From: Gammaproteobacteria bacterium
GTDB taxonomy: Bacteria; Pseudomonadota; Gammaproteobacteria; GRL18
Length of the DNA stretch: 5,095 nucleotides
NCBI GenBank assembly: GCA_030632625.1
Contig: DAOVUK010000283.1
Location: 1-5,095, forward strand
Direction of reading: 5' to 3'
The notes under the pieces were generated by a model, which was not told the origin of the DNA, did no database searches, and worked only from the letters and a program-made list of their open reading frames with translations. Every line of letters starts with the position of its first letter. The stretch's first letter is position 1. Below are positions 1 to 5,095 of this stretch, piece after piece. The translations under genes and the position numbers were made by a program.

Positions 1-106
1 ATTATTTGATGCAAAAAAATGTTAATTTTAACTCGTTTTATATCATTTTTGACTATAGTATAAAATAGAAATATGGCTCTTCACAAAATATGTACTTTTC
101 CAAATT

Positions 107-134
107 GTAGAGACAAAGCATACCTTGTCTCTAC
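107..134. repeat. Hairpin repeat, GTAGAGAC family, copy 1
   Basis: A 10-bp perfect stem, GTAGAGACAA (107-116) and TTGTCTCTAC (125-134), encloses an 8-nt loop. The outer 8 bp of the stem are identical to those of the second hairpin at 169-196, and AAGCATAC occurs both here (116-123) and directly before the second hairpin (161-168), so the two are related. Short GTAGAGAC-type palindromes are non-coding dispersed repeats in several bacterial lineages; that this is one is inference from the pair seen here. No T-tract follows, so it is not a typical intrinsic terminator. Confidence 0.75.
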
Positions 135-168
135 GATCACGCAACGACCGCCAGGGTGGTAAGCATAC

Positions 169-196
169 GTAGAGACGTTGCATGCAACGTCTCTAC
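169..196. repeat. Perfect 28-bp palindrome, GTAGAGAC family, copy 2
   Basis: The 14-bp half GTAGAGACGTTGCA (169-182) is followed immediately by its exact reverse complement TGCAACGTCTCTAC (183-196), with no spacer. As RNA it would need to open a few central pairs to form a loop; as DNA it could extrude a cruciform. Its outer arms match those of the hairpin at 107-134, so the two can also pair with each other across the 34-nt spacer (135-168). It lies about 50 bp beyond the 3' end of the barrel-protein remnant. Probably a dispersed palindromic repeat rather than an operator. Confidence 0.8.
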
Positions 197-248
197 CCTA
201 TCTATGAATGGCTGAATTCACCGAGTGAATACAAAAATGTGAAGAACC

Positions 249-620
249 TTAAAACCCCCATTCAACACCCATGATAAGCCTGTCTTTTTGATCAAACTGA
301 CCAAACAATCCCTGTTCATCACCATAAAACAGATCAAGTCCAAGCCAGACATTGACATCATCTTGCCATTCATAGCTGATTTTAGGGCGAATGAGTCCAT
401 CTTTATTATTGGTATTATGTAACCATAAAACTTCGGCCTCTTCTATTGTTTCATTTATAAAATCCTGACGGGCAAGTAATGTCAGCGTGGTCTCTACTTT
501 ATCTCGTAATAAAGAGTCTCGCATTAAAGAGTCTGATATTAAACCCGACGGCTTTTTCATTAAACGGCTTTGGAATAATTGCATACTTAAAAAGGTATCC
601 TCTATGCCTGACCAGTCCAT
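249..620 (-). pseudogene. C-terminal remnant of an outer-membrane beta-barrel protein
   Basis: The 123-residue reading frame starts at an ATG at 620 and ends in TAA. The last 50 or so residues look like outer-membrane barrel strands: alternating polar and hydrophobic residues with aromatics (ISYEWQ, VNVWLGLDLFYG, RLIMGVEWGF), and the chain ends in Phe, the usual terminal signal for the BAM complex. The stretch GLDLFYGDEQGLFGQF followed by a final strand resembles the end of DUF1302-like barrel porins, but that family assignment is tentative. There is no signal peptide. Such proteins are normally several hundred residues, and the frame is closed upstream by a TGA at 639-641, inside the left arm of the inverted repeat at 624-671. 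No barrel-like continuation is visible further upstream. I therefore read this as a 5'-truncated, probably non-functional gene. The ATG has only a weak AGAG upstream. Alternative: a small independent secreted protein, unlikely without a signal peptide. Confidence 0.6.
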
Positions 621-623
621 CTC

Positions 624-671
624 TATTATCTTGATATTTCATCAATTATTAATGAAATATCGTTAATAATA
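624..671. repeat. AT-rich inverted repeat at the break of the barrel gene
   Basis: GATATTTCAT (633-642) pairs perfectly with ATGAAATATC (652-661) around a 9-nt loop. Beyond a small internal bulge (CTT against GTTA), TATTAT (624-629) pairs with ATAATA (666-671). A run of six T follows at 674-679 on the plus strand. The left arm provides the in-frame TGA that limits the barrel remnant, so the structure sits where homology to the barrel protein ends. It may be a mobile-element scar, a small palindromic repeat or a terminator-like structure; the sequence does not decide. Confidence 0.6.
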
Positions 672-722
672 CTTTTTTAACAATGCCTATCTTTTCCAGC
701 TAGATGAATAATATCATTGTAT

Positions 723-751
723 TTCAATCGGATAGATAAGAAATTTATAAT
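723..751 (+). promoter_or_regulatory. Possible sigma70-type promoter of the lipoprotein hydrolase
   Basis: A perfect TATAAT lies at 746-751. At 17-bp spacing the -35 position reads TTCAAT (723-728), a poor match to TTGACA. The predicted transcript would start near 758 and carry a leader of about 75 nt. The surrounding DNA is AT-rich, so a chance TATAAT is possible. A second weak candidate is TTGTGA (761-766) with GATAAA (785-790). Confidence 0.35.
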
Positions 752-781
752 TGGCATATTTTGTGATAGATGAATAGAACA

Positions 782-800
782 CAGGATAAATGAAATCCTG
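782..800 (+). promoter_or_regulatory. Dyad in the hydrolase leader (CAGGAT-N7-ATCCTG)
   Basis: CAGGAT (782-787) and ATCCTG (795-800) form a perfect 6-bp inverted repeat around 7 nt, ending 32 bp before the start codon. In the leader RNA it would be a small hairpin; in DNA it could be an operator half-site pair. Nothing in the window shows which protein, if any, binds it. It could also be chance. Confidence 0.3.
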
Positions 801-822
801 ATAATACAAAATAACCTGTCAT

Positions 823-826
823 GGAG
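823..826 (+). promoter_or_regulatory. Ribosome binding site that decides the hydrolase start
   Basis: GGAG at 823-826 stands six bases before the ATG at 833. An in-frame ATG twelve bases upstream (821) overlaps this site and has no purine-rich sequence in front of it (preceding bases AATAACCTGTC). The ATG at 833 is therefore the better start, and the signal peptide is then four residues shorter. Confidence 0.75.
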
Positions 827-832
827 AAACAT

Positions 833-1849
833 ATGAATATCGTAAAGCCAAACAAAAAGAGTCACTTGTCATCAAAATTAATTTTATTACTGGGTATTAT
901 CTCCTTATTTGCTATTAGTGCCTGTTCTGCACAGCTTACTGCTGATACTGGGGGCATAGCTGATACAAGCTCGATACAAAGTGATACACAGACAAAGCAT
1001 AAAAAAGTGATGGTCAATGGGCAGGAAATATTTTATCGGGAGGCTGGTCCAAAAAATGCACCCACTATTTTGCTGCTGCATGGTTTTCCAACATCATCAC
1101 ATATGTTTAGAAATCTGATCCCTGCATTATCCGATCGTTATCATCTTATTGCACCGGACTATCCCGGTTTTGGAAACAGTTCACAACCTTCAATGAAATC
1201 ATTTGAATACAGTTTTGATAACCTTGCAAATCTGATGGAAGATTTTTTGAAAACCTTAGAAATCAAGCAGTATAGCTTGTATCTCATGGATTATGGTGCA
1301 CCAATTGGTTTTAGACTTGCAGAAAAAAATCCCGAACAGATACAATCTCTAATTGTACAAAACGGTAATGCTTATAAAGAAGGCTTGCGTGAATTCTGGG
1401 ATCCGATCAGAAAGTACTGGAAAGACAGAACCCCGGAAAATGCTCAGGATCTAGCCGGTTTCATCGCTCACGATGGTGTTAAGTGGCAGTATACCCATGG
1501 CGTCCGTAATGAACAACGTATCAGTCCTGATAATTGGAATGTTGATTTACGTCATCTGAGTCGTAAAGGCAATGCTGAGATACAATTAGCATTATTCTAT
1601 GACTATCAGAATAATGTGCCTCATTATCCGGCATGGCAGGCTTATTTCAGAAAACACCAGCCGCCGACGCTAATCGTTTGGGGAAAAAATGACTATATCT
1701 TCCCTGCAGATGGAGCATACCCGTATAAGCAGGATCTGAAAAACCTGGAATTTCATCTGCTGGATACAGGACATTTTGCCCTGGAAGAGGATGGTCAGTT
1801 AATCGCCAATTATATCCGTGAGTTTATGGCCAGCAATGTCCAATTATAA
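833..1849 (+). CDS. Lipoprotein alpha/beta hydrolase, haloalkane dehalogenase/epoxide hydrolase-like
   Basis: The protein has 338 residues from the ATG at 833. Residues 1-31 form a lipoprotein signal: basic Lys/His-rich start, hydrophobic core ([11 protein letters not shown]), lipobox ISAC with Cys31. Ser at +2 suggests outer-membrane sorting by the Lol rule. The mature part is an alpha/beta hydrolase fold: HGFPTSS at 83-89 for the oxyanion hole, nucleophile elbow LMDYGAP with Asp153, cap region about 180-275, acid Asp287 in WGKND, and His314 in DTGHFALEE. An Asp nucleophile is the mark of haloalkane dehalogenases, fluoroacetate dehalogenases and epoxide hydrolases rather than Ser esterases. 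The residue after the nucleophile is Tyr, where these enzymes usually have Trp, and the HG motif has Phe rather than the Asn of classical dehalogenases. The chemistry is thus probably hydrolysis through an alkyl-enzyme ester, with substrate unknown. The gene stands alone with its own upstream region. The family is well supported; dehalogenase activity is not shown. Confidence 0.88.
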   Translation: MNIVKPNKKSHLSSKLILLLGIISLFAISACSAQLTADTGGIADTSSIQSDTQTKHKKVMVNGQEIFYREAGPKNAPTILLLHGFPTSSHMFRNLIPALSDRYHLIAPDYPGFGNSSQPSMKSFEYSFDNLANLMEDFLKTLEIKQYSLYLMDYGAPIGFRLAEKNPEQIQSLIVQNGNAYKEGLREFWDPIRKYWKDRTPENAQDLAGFIAHDGVKWQYTHGVRNEQRISPDNWNVDLRHLSRKGNAEIQLALFYDYQNNVPHYPAWQAYFRKHQPPTLIVWGKNDYIFPADGAYPYKQDLKNLEFHLLDTGHFALEEDGQLIANYIREFMASNVQL

Positions 1850-1852
1850 GTT

Positions 1853-1889
1853 TGATTGATGATATCAATCATAGTGGTTCTTTCCACTA
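1853..1889 (+). terminator. Two small hairpins just after the hydrolase stop
   Basis: TGATTGAT (1853-1860) pairs with ATCAATCA (1864-1871) around GAT, and TAGTGG (1872-1877) pairs with CCACTA (1884-1889) around TTCTTT. They begin four bases after the TAA and may help end the hydrolase transcript. Neither is GC-rich nor followed by a clear T-tract, so this is not a canonical intrinsic terminator. Confidence 0.3.
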
Positions 1890-1907
1890 AATAAGTGTTC
1901 AAAAACT

Positions 1908-2017
1908 GTGAATATTCTTTATTTAGTATCCGCATCAAAGCCTGTTATTCATTGTTGTGCTCGGACTGCGTCAAATCGCCCAACAATGAATAACAGGCTC
2001 TGATACTAAATATTCAC
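1908..2017. repeat. Large imperfect inverted repeat between convergent genes
   Basis: A perfect 19-bp stem, AGCCTGTTATTCATTGTTG (1939-1957) with its complement at 1981-1999, encloses a 23-nt loop. Outside it TTTAGTATC (1922-1930) pairs with GATACTAAA (2002-2010), and GTGAATATT (1908-1916) pairs with AATATTCAC (2009-2017). The left arm carries about 13 extra bases (near 1917-1923 and 1931-1938), so the arms look like two inverted copies of one unit, one since altered by an indel. Weak similarity continues outward (GTTC at 1897-1900 against GAAC at 2025-2028). It fills the gap between the 3' ends of the hydrolase and the cytochrome, so it could stop transcription in both directions. The size and shape fit a palindromic dispersed element or MITE remnant; no clear target-site duplication is visible. 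Confidence 0.75.
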
Positions 2018-2057
2018 CCTTTAGGAACGGCTGTTTAGCTGCCAGTTAGATGCTCAT

Positions 2058-2804
2058 TTAGCTTTTATAATACGCTGATTCATCTTGAGGTTTTTCAGTA
2101 ACAATTTTTTTACCACTAAACAGTGATGAAATTAAATGATCATCTTCTTTCACCTCGGCACGAACCACAGCAGTAATATGAATGACAATCAGAAACATAA
2201 GAAAATAGGCAGTATAGAGATGAATTTTACCAATGGGTGATTTAAATGCCTTAAGTGATGCCATTTTTTCTTTATTAACACCTTCATTTTTATAAGGCAA
2301 TAAACTGGAGGGATCAGTACCATCTGCAGCAATATAACCGGACACTGTACTACCAAATGGAGGGTAATAAATATCGGTACCTGCACGGATCAGGCCGCTA
2401 AAAAGTAATATGAATAACAAAGTAAACAAAGTTGTTACTGCAAGTTTCCCCAGTGGATTATGACCTATAAATTGTTGTGGCTTCCCTGCTTTTAAAGAAG
2501 CAAGATAGCTTTTCAAACTTTGCAGAAAGCCTTTTCCTGGAATAAATGCACTGAACCGTGCTGACGCCGGACCAGTAAATGCGAAGAATAAACGGATAAG
2601 AAGGTTCGTGGCAAAAATATAACCAATCACGACATGAAGTTCTTTTAAACCAATTTTGGCTTCAAGACTGGTAATGCCCAGCTCCTTTTTATAAAGCATA
2701 ATTAAACCAACAAAGATTAAACTGATGACACTGAGTACATTTATCCAGTGAAACCAGCGCACTGACGGACTCCAGGTGCTATAAGTTTTGTAATATTTTG
2801 ACAA
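2058..2804 (-). CDS. Cytochrome b561 / Ni,Fe-hydrogenase b-type cytochrome family membrane protein
   Basis: This 248-residue protein has four predicted membrane helices, at about 21-38, 56-77, 121-140 and 195-215. Histidines are placed as expected for two b-hemes: His19 (RWFHW) at helix 1, His57 (ELHVVIGY) in helix 2, and His195 and His209 (KIHLYTAY, VIH) in helix 4. A GHNPLG motif (114-119) precedes helix 3 as is usual in the family. The roughly 50-residue segment between helices 3 and 4 is hydrophilic. Members pass electrons between the quinone pool and a partner such as a hydrogenase, dehydrogenase or c-type cytochrome. No partner gene lies in this window, so donor and acceptor are unknown. 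Translation most likely starts at TTG (2804-2802): no in-frame ATG lies between the upstream in-frame stop and residue 36, and starting there would remove the helix-1 heme ligand. The sigma54 activator gene lies 77 bp upstream on the same strand with no visible terminator between, so co-transcription is possible. Confidence 0.88.
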   Translation of the reverse strand: MSKYYKTYSTWSPSVRWFHWINVLSVISLIFVGLIMLYKKELGITSLEAKIGLKELHVVIGYIFATNLLIRLFFAFTGPASARFSAFIPGKGFLQSLKSYLASLKAGKPQQFIGHNPLGKLAVTTLFTLLFILLFSGLIRAGTDIYYPPFGSTVSGYIAADGTDPSSLLPYKNEGVNKEKMASLKAFKSPIGKIHLYTAYFLMFLIVIHITAVVRAEVKEDDHLISSLFSGKKIVTEKPQDESAYYKS

Positions 2805-2810
2805 ATTAAT

Positions 2811-2816
2811 TCCCTT
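2811..2816 (-). promoter_or_regulatory. Ribosome binding site supporting the TTG start of the cytochrome
   Basis: Read on the minus strand, AAGGGA is followed by six bases (ATTAAT) and then TTG. The first in-frame stop upstream (TAA) is only a few codons away and the interval has no ATG or GTG, so this site makes TTG the start of choice. Confidence 0.7.
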
Positions 2817-2881
2817 TTTTTAAGTACGATTATTCTGACCAATGCAGATGATGGTATTTTGTCTGTTTAGTTTATCGCATA

Positions 2882-4378
2882 TTATTCTGACGAACCTTGC
2901 TCAATTCCTAATTTCTTTATTCGTGATGCCAGGGTTGTCGATTTAATTCCCAGTAATTTTGCCGCGCCATTATTACCGGAAATTTTTCCATCCGACAGCT
3001 CTAATGCCGTTTTAATATTCAACCTGTCCTGTTCCAATCTTTCTGCTTCTGTATAAGGGCGGGAAATTGACTTTGTTACAGTCATTGTAACGGATTGTTT
3101 TATTCCAGAAAGCGGCAGATTAAATTCAAGATGCCCATTCTGACTGATGATAATAGCTCTTTCAATTACGTTTTGTAATTCACGAATATTGCCGGGCCAG
3201 TCATAATATTCTAACTGCTTGATATTAGCTTTTGTCAATACTAAATTTTTACGTTTATACTTGGTACAATTAATTTTAATAAAATGCTTTGCCAATAAAG
3301 CAATATCCTGTGTTCTATTTCTTAAAGGTGGTGACTCAACAGGAAAGACATTTAAACGATAATAGAGATCTTCACGAAAGTTATTTTCCTCAACCATTTG
3401 TTTTAAATCTTTATTGGTCGCTGCAATAATACGCACATCAATATTACAGGTTTTTTCATCCCCGATCCGTTCAAACTGTCCCTCCTGAAGAACCCGCAAT
3501 AATTTGCTCTGTAAATCCAGAGGTATTTCACCCACTTCATCTAAAAATAACGTGCCGTTATCTGCCAGTTCAAACCGCCCGGATCGATTTTTCAAAGCAC
3601 CGGTAAATGCCCCTTTTATATGACCAAAAAACTCACTTTCAAACAGTTCATGAGGAATGGCTGCACAGTTTACCCGAATCAAAGGTCGTTGCTTTCGTTC
3701 ACTGCCATCATGAATGGCTTGTGCAATAAGCTCTTTACCAGTTCCAGACTCACCATTAATTAAAACGTTAGCATCTGTGGGTGCCACCAATTCAATTTGT
3801 TTTAAAATTTGACCAATGGCATCACTTTCACCAATAATGTCTTTAAAGTGATGGCGGCTGAGAAGTTCTTCCTGCAGATAAGTATTTTCAGCTTCCAGTT
3901 GATCTTTCATTTTTGCCACTTCGGCATAGGCTGCTTCCAGTGCCTGTTCTGTACGTTTTCTCTCACTGATATCCGTAAAAACAACCACCGCACCGACCAG
4001 CTTTCCTTTTTCATAGATGGGAGTGCTGGTATAGTCAACAGGAATACTGCTGCCGTCCTTATGCCAAAAGACTTCATCTTCAATATGATGGATTTTACCA
4101 TCTTTAAAGGCAGCATAGATGGGACACTCACGGGCTGGATAGTGACTGCCGTCGGACTTCGTGTGATGTAGTATTGTATGCATGGGTTTGTCCAATAGCT
4201 CATCCACTTCCCAACCCAGTATACGTGCTGCCGCCGGATTTAAAAATGTGGTTAATCCATCTGTGCTAAGGCCATAAATTCCTTCCCCGGCAGATTCAAG
4301 GATCAGTTTATTTCTATTTTGAATGCGCAAAAGCTCATCCAGTGATTGTTCTGATGCAATGCTTTCATTTGGCAGCAT
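2882..4378 (-). CDS. PAS-domain sigma54-dependent transcriptional activator (NtrC/FhlA-type AAA+)
   Basis: The 498-residue protein begins with a PAS domain (about 20-138: [16 protein letters not shown], then [16 protein letters not shown], ending VFTDISERK), followed by a probable coiled-coil linker (140-172). The AAA+ domain follows (about 178-405): Walker A GESGTGKE (209-216), the sigma54-contact loop GAFTGA (256-261), Walker B GTLFLDE (275-281) and WPGNIREL (394-401). It ends with a Fis-type helix-turn-helix (about 464-492: [20 protein letters not shown]). It should use ATP to open promoters held by RNA polymerase-sigma54. There is no phosphoreceiver or GAF domain, so control is presumably through a ligand or redox signal at the PAS domain; no heme- or flavin-binding residue can be assigned. 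The ATG at 4378 has AGG nine bases upstream; a TTG 20 codons further upstream lacks a ribosome site and adds a tail unlike the family. The nearest candidate targets are the cytochrome downstream and the divergent HPP gene, whose upstream region has a GG-N10-GC element. Confidence 0.92.
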   Translation of the reverse strand: MLPNESIASEQSLDELLRIQNRNKLILESAGEGIYGLSTDGLTTFLNPAAARILGWEVDELLDKPMHTILHHTKSDGSHYPARECPIYAAFKDGKIHHIEDEVFWHKDGSSIPVDYTSTPIYEKGKLVGAVVVFTDISERKRTEQALEAAYAEVAKMKDQLEAENTYLQEELLSRHHFKDIIGESDAIGQILKQIELVAPTDANVLINGESGTGKELIAQAIHDGSERKQRPLIRVNCAAIPHELFESEFFGHIKGAFTGALKNRSGRFELADNGTLFLDEVGEIPLDLQSKLLRVLQEGQFERIGDEKTCNIDVRIIAATNKDLKQMVEENNFREDLYYRLNVFPVESPPLRNRTQDIALLAKHFIKINCTKYKRKNLVLTKANIKQLEYYDWPGNIRELQNVIERAIIISQNGHLEFNLPLSGIKQSVTMTVTKSISRPYTEAERLEQDRLNIKTALELSDGKISGNNGAAKLLGIKSTTLASRIKKLGIEQGSSE

Positions 4379-4396
4379 GATTTTTAACCTGATGTA

Positions 4397-4413
4397 TTGG
4401 TATATTAAATGCG
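4397..4413 (+). promoter_or_regulatory. Candidate sigma54 (-24/-12) promoter facing the HPP gene
   Basis: TTGGTATA (4397-4404) and ATGC (4409-4412) place GG (4399-4400) and GC (4411-4412) exactly ten bases apart, the core spacing of sigma54 promoters (consensus TGGCACG-N4-TTGCW). The -24 part fits the looser form TGGYAYR fully; the -12 part matches three of five. The predicted start near 4424 would give a leader of about 59 nt to the ATG at 4483. It lies just upstream of the divergent sigma54 activator. A short dyad, AATGT (4414-4418) and ACATT (4428-4432), follows. One GG-N10-GC match can occur by chance. Confidence 0.45.
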
Positions 4414-4482
4414 AATGTAAACACACAACATTTATCAATAAAGACTAATTCATTGTTCATAAGACAGCAAGCAACACAGTCA

Positions 4483-4920
4483 ATGAGTCTGGTGATTAAA
4501 GCTGGCTTTGGTGGTTTCATCGCAATTGCAACACTGGCGTTCATAAGCCAATGGACAGAAAGCTTCTGGCTCATGGCTCCCTTTGGGGCCACCTGTGTTT
4601 TACTTTTTTCAGTGCCGGCCAGTCCATTATCACAGCCGGTTAATGTCATTGCAGGCCATTTGATAGCAACTGCTATAGGCTTAGCACTGCACTTTTTTTT
4701 ACCCTTCTCATGGTGAGCTGTTGGTCTGGCTATTGCGGCGATGGCTGCACTAAGAGTGACTCATCCTCCTGCCGGGGCTGATCCTCTGGTCGTTTTTTTA
4801 GATAGTCCGGGCTGGGATTATTTAGGCTTTCCTGTTTTTACAGGCAGTATCACCCTGGTTTTAATTGCCTGGATATTTCATCGCATACCTCCTGTGACTA
4901 ATTATCCTAACAAACAATAA
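4483..4920 (+). pseudogene. HPP-family membrane protein gene interrupted by one in-frame TGA
   Basis: One reading frame from ATG 4483 to TAA 4918-4920 encodes a whole HPP-family protein (145 sense codons) except for a TGA at 4714-4716. Before it come about 77 residues with hydrophobic segments and the conserved run LMAPFGATCVLLFSVPASPLSQP. After it, in the same frame and with no gap, come AVGLAIAAMAALRV, the signature THPPAGADPLVV (His94-Gly98 core) and a last hydrophobic segment (GSITLVLIAWIF). HPP proteins are four-helix inner-membrane proteins; some plant and cyanobacterial members are linked to nitrite transport, but the role here is unknown. The preceding codon is TGG, so the TGA could be a second Trp codon changed by one base. 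The rest is well preserved, implying a recent nonsense mutation, a sequencing error or, less likely, readthrough. An in-frame TTG at 4453 is an alternative start; neither start has a strong ribosome site. It is divergent from the activator and convergent with the response regulator, 32 bp away. Confidence 0.8.
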
Positions 4921-4952
4921 ATCACCCCATTTTAATGAGTAGTTAGCAATAA

Positions 4953-5095
4953 TTAATCATCAAACCGATAACCAACACCATGGACTGTTTTAATAATCAC
5001 AGGGTGTTTAGGATCCTGTTCAATTAATTTTCTCAGTTTAGAAATATGTTGATCAAGGGTTCGGCTATTGGGTAGATAATCTCTGCCCCAGCAAT
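4953..5095 (-). CDS. OmpR/PhoB-family response regulator, C-terminal end (partial)
   Basis: Only the last 46 codons and the TAA are in the window; the gene continues beyond 5095. The fragment is the end of a winged-helix DNA-binding domain: a Trp-Gly-Arg-containing turn (CWGRDYLPNS), the recognition helix SRTLDQHISKLRKLIE with its Arg/Asp/His pattern, then the beta-hairpin wing and usual end, IIKTVHGVGYRFDD. Such proteins bind direct repeats when phosphorylated by a partner histidine kinase. Receiver domain and kinase are outside the window, so the signal is unknown. It converges on the HPP gene with a 32-bp gap that contains no clear terminator hairpin. Confidence 0.88.
   Translation of the reverse strand, partial: CWGRDYLPNSRTLDQHISKLRKLIEQDPKHPVIIKTVHGVGYRFDD

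Noticed and set aside
107..196. CRISPR-like repeats
   Set aside because: There are only two repeats, both are palindromic and differ in their centres, and there is no regular spacer series or cas gene.
216..230. Small hairpin ATTCAC-CGA-GTGAAT after the barrel remnant
   Set aside because: The stem has only six base pairs and no T-tract follows on either strand, so it does not support a terminator call.
821..832. Alternative upstream ATG for the lipoprotein hydrolase
   Set aside because: It has no ribosome binding site, and the GGAG that serves the ATG at 833 lies inside it.
677..865. Open frame of 62 codons on the minus strand upstream of the hydrolase
   Set aside because: It overlaps the hydrolase start in antisense, shows no barrel-like or other recognisable features, and has the composition expected of AT-rich non-coding DNA.
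2815..2850. Sigma54 promoter for the cytochrome on the minus strand
   Set aside because: TTGG is followed at the right distance by CG rather than the near-invariant GC, and the flanking bases match poorly.
3809..4171. Open frame of 120 codons on the plus strand
   Set aside because: It lies wholly antisense to the PAS and linker part of the activator and has no recognisable motif.
4379..4438. TTG-started 20-residue N-terminal extension of the sigma54 activator
   Set aside because: There is no ribosome site before it, the added residues do not resemble the family, and it would cover the candidate sigma54 promoter.
4365..4649. Open frame of 94 codons on the minus strand
   Set aside because: It is antisense to the conserved HPP coding sequence and overlaps the activator start in another frame.
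4714..4716. TGA read as Trp (alternative genetic code)
   Set aside because: The four other genes or gene pieces encode Trp only as TGG and contain no in-frame TGA, which is not expected under such a code.
4714..4760. Selenocysteine at the HPP TGA
   Set aside because: A GGTCT motif follows, but only six bases after the TGA and without a convincing stem of SECIS size; HPP proteins are not known selenoproteins and this position fits Trp or a neutral residue.

Overview
The window looks like an AT-rich chromosomal segment of a gammaproteobacterium. That placement rests on the gene families present (outer-membrane barrel fragment, Lol-type lipoprotein hydrolase, b561-type cytochrome, PAS-sigma54 activator, HPP protein, OmpR/PhoB regulator), on Shine-Dalgarno-type starts and on short dispersed palindromes. 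I cannot name a genus. No rRNA, tRNA, CRISPR array, transposase or phage gene is visible. Every stop codon I can place at the end of a gene is TAA.

Layout. Positions 1-248 are non-coding and hold two related hairpin repeats (107-134 and 169-196). Positions 249-620 (minus) are the C-terminal piece of an outer-membrane beta-barrel protein that has lost its N-terminal part; a long AT-rich inverted repeat (624-671) sits at the break. Positions 621-832 are the upstream region of a secreted lipoprotein alpha/beta hydrolase with an Asp-His-Asp triad of the haloalkane dehalogenase/epoxide hydrolase type (833-1849, plus). Positions 1850-2057, between convergent genes, contain small hairpins and a large imperfect inverted repeat (1908-2017). 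Next come a four-helix b-type cytochrome starting at TTG (2058-2804, minus) and, upstream of it on the same strand, a PAS-AAA+-Fis sigma54 activator (2882-4378, minus). Divergent from the activator is an HPP-family membrane protein gene interrupted by one in-frame TGA (4483-4920, plus). The window ends inside the C-terminus of an OmpR/PhoB response regulator (4953-5095, minus).

How the parts may work together (inference). The activator and the cytochrome are on the same strand, 77 bp apart, with no visible terminator between them, so the activator may be co-transcribed with or control an inner-membrane electron-transfer protein. In the short divergent region between the activator and the HPP gene there is a GG-N10-GC element facing the HPP gene, the architecture of a sigma54 promoter, which makes the broken HPP gene a candidate target of the activator. 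I see no convincing undescribed multi-gene system. The best leads are the divergent sigma54 arrangement, the single in-frame TGA in the HPP gene, and the two families of palindromic repeats.
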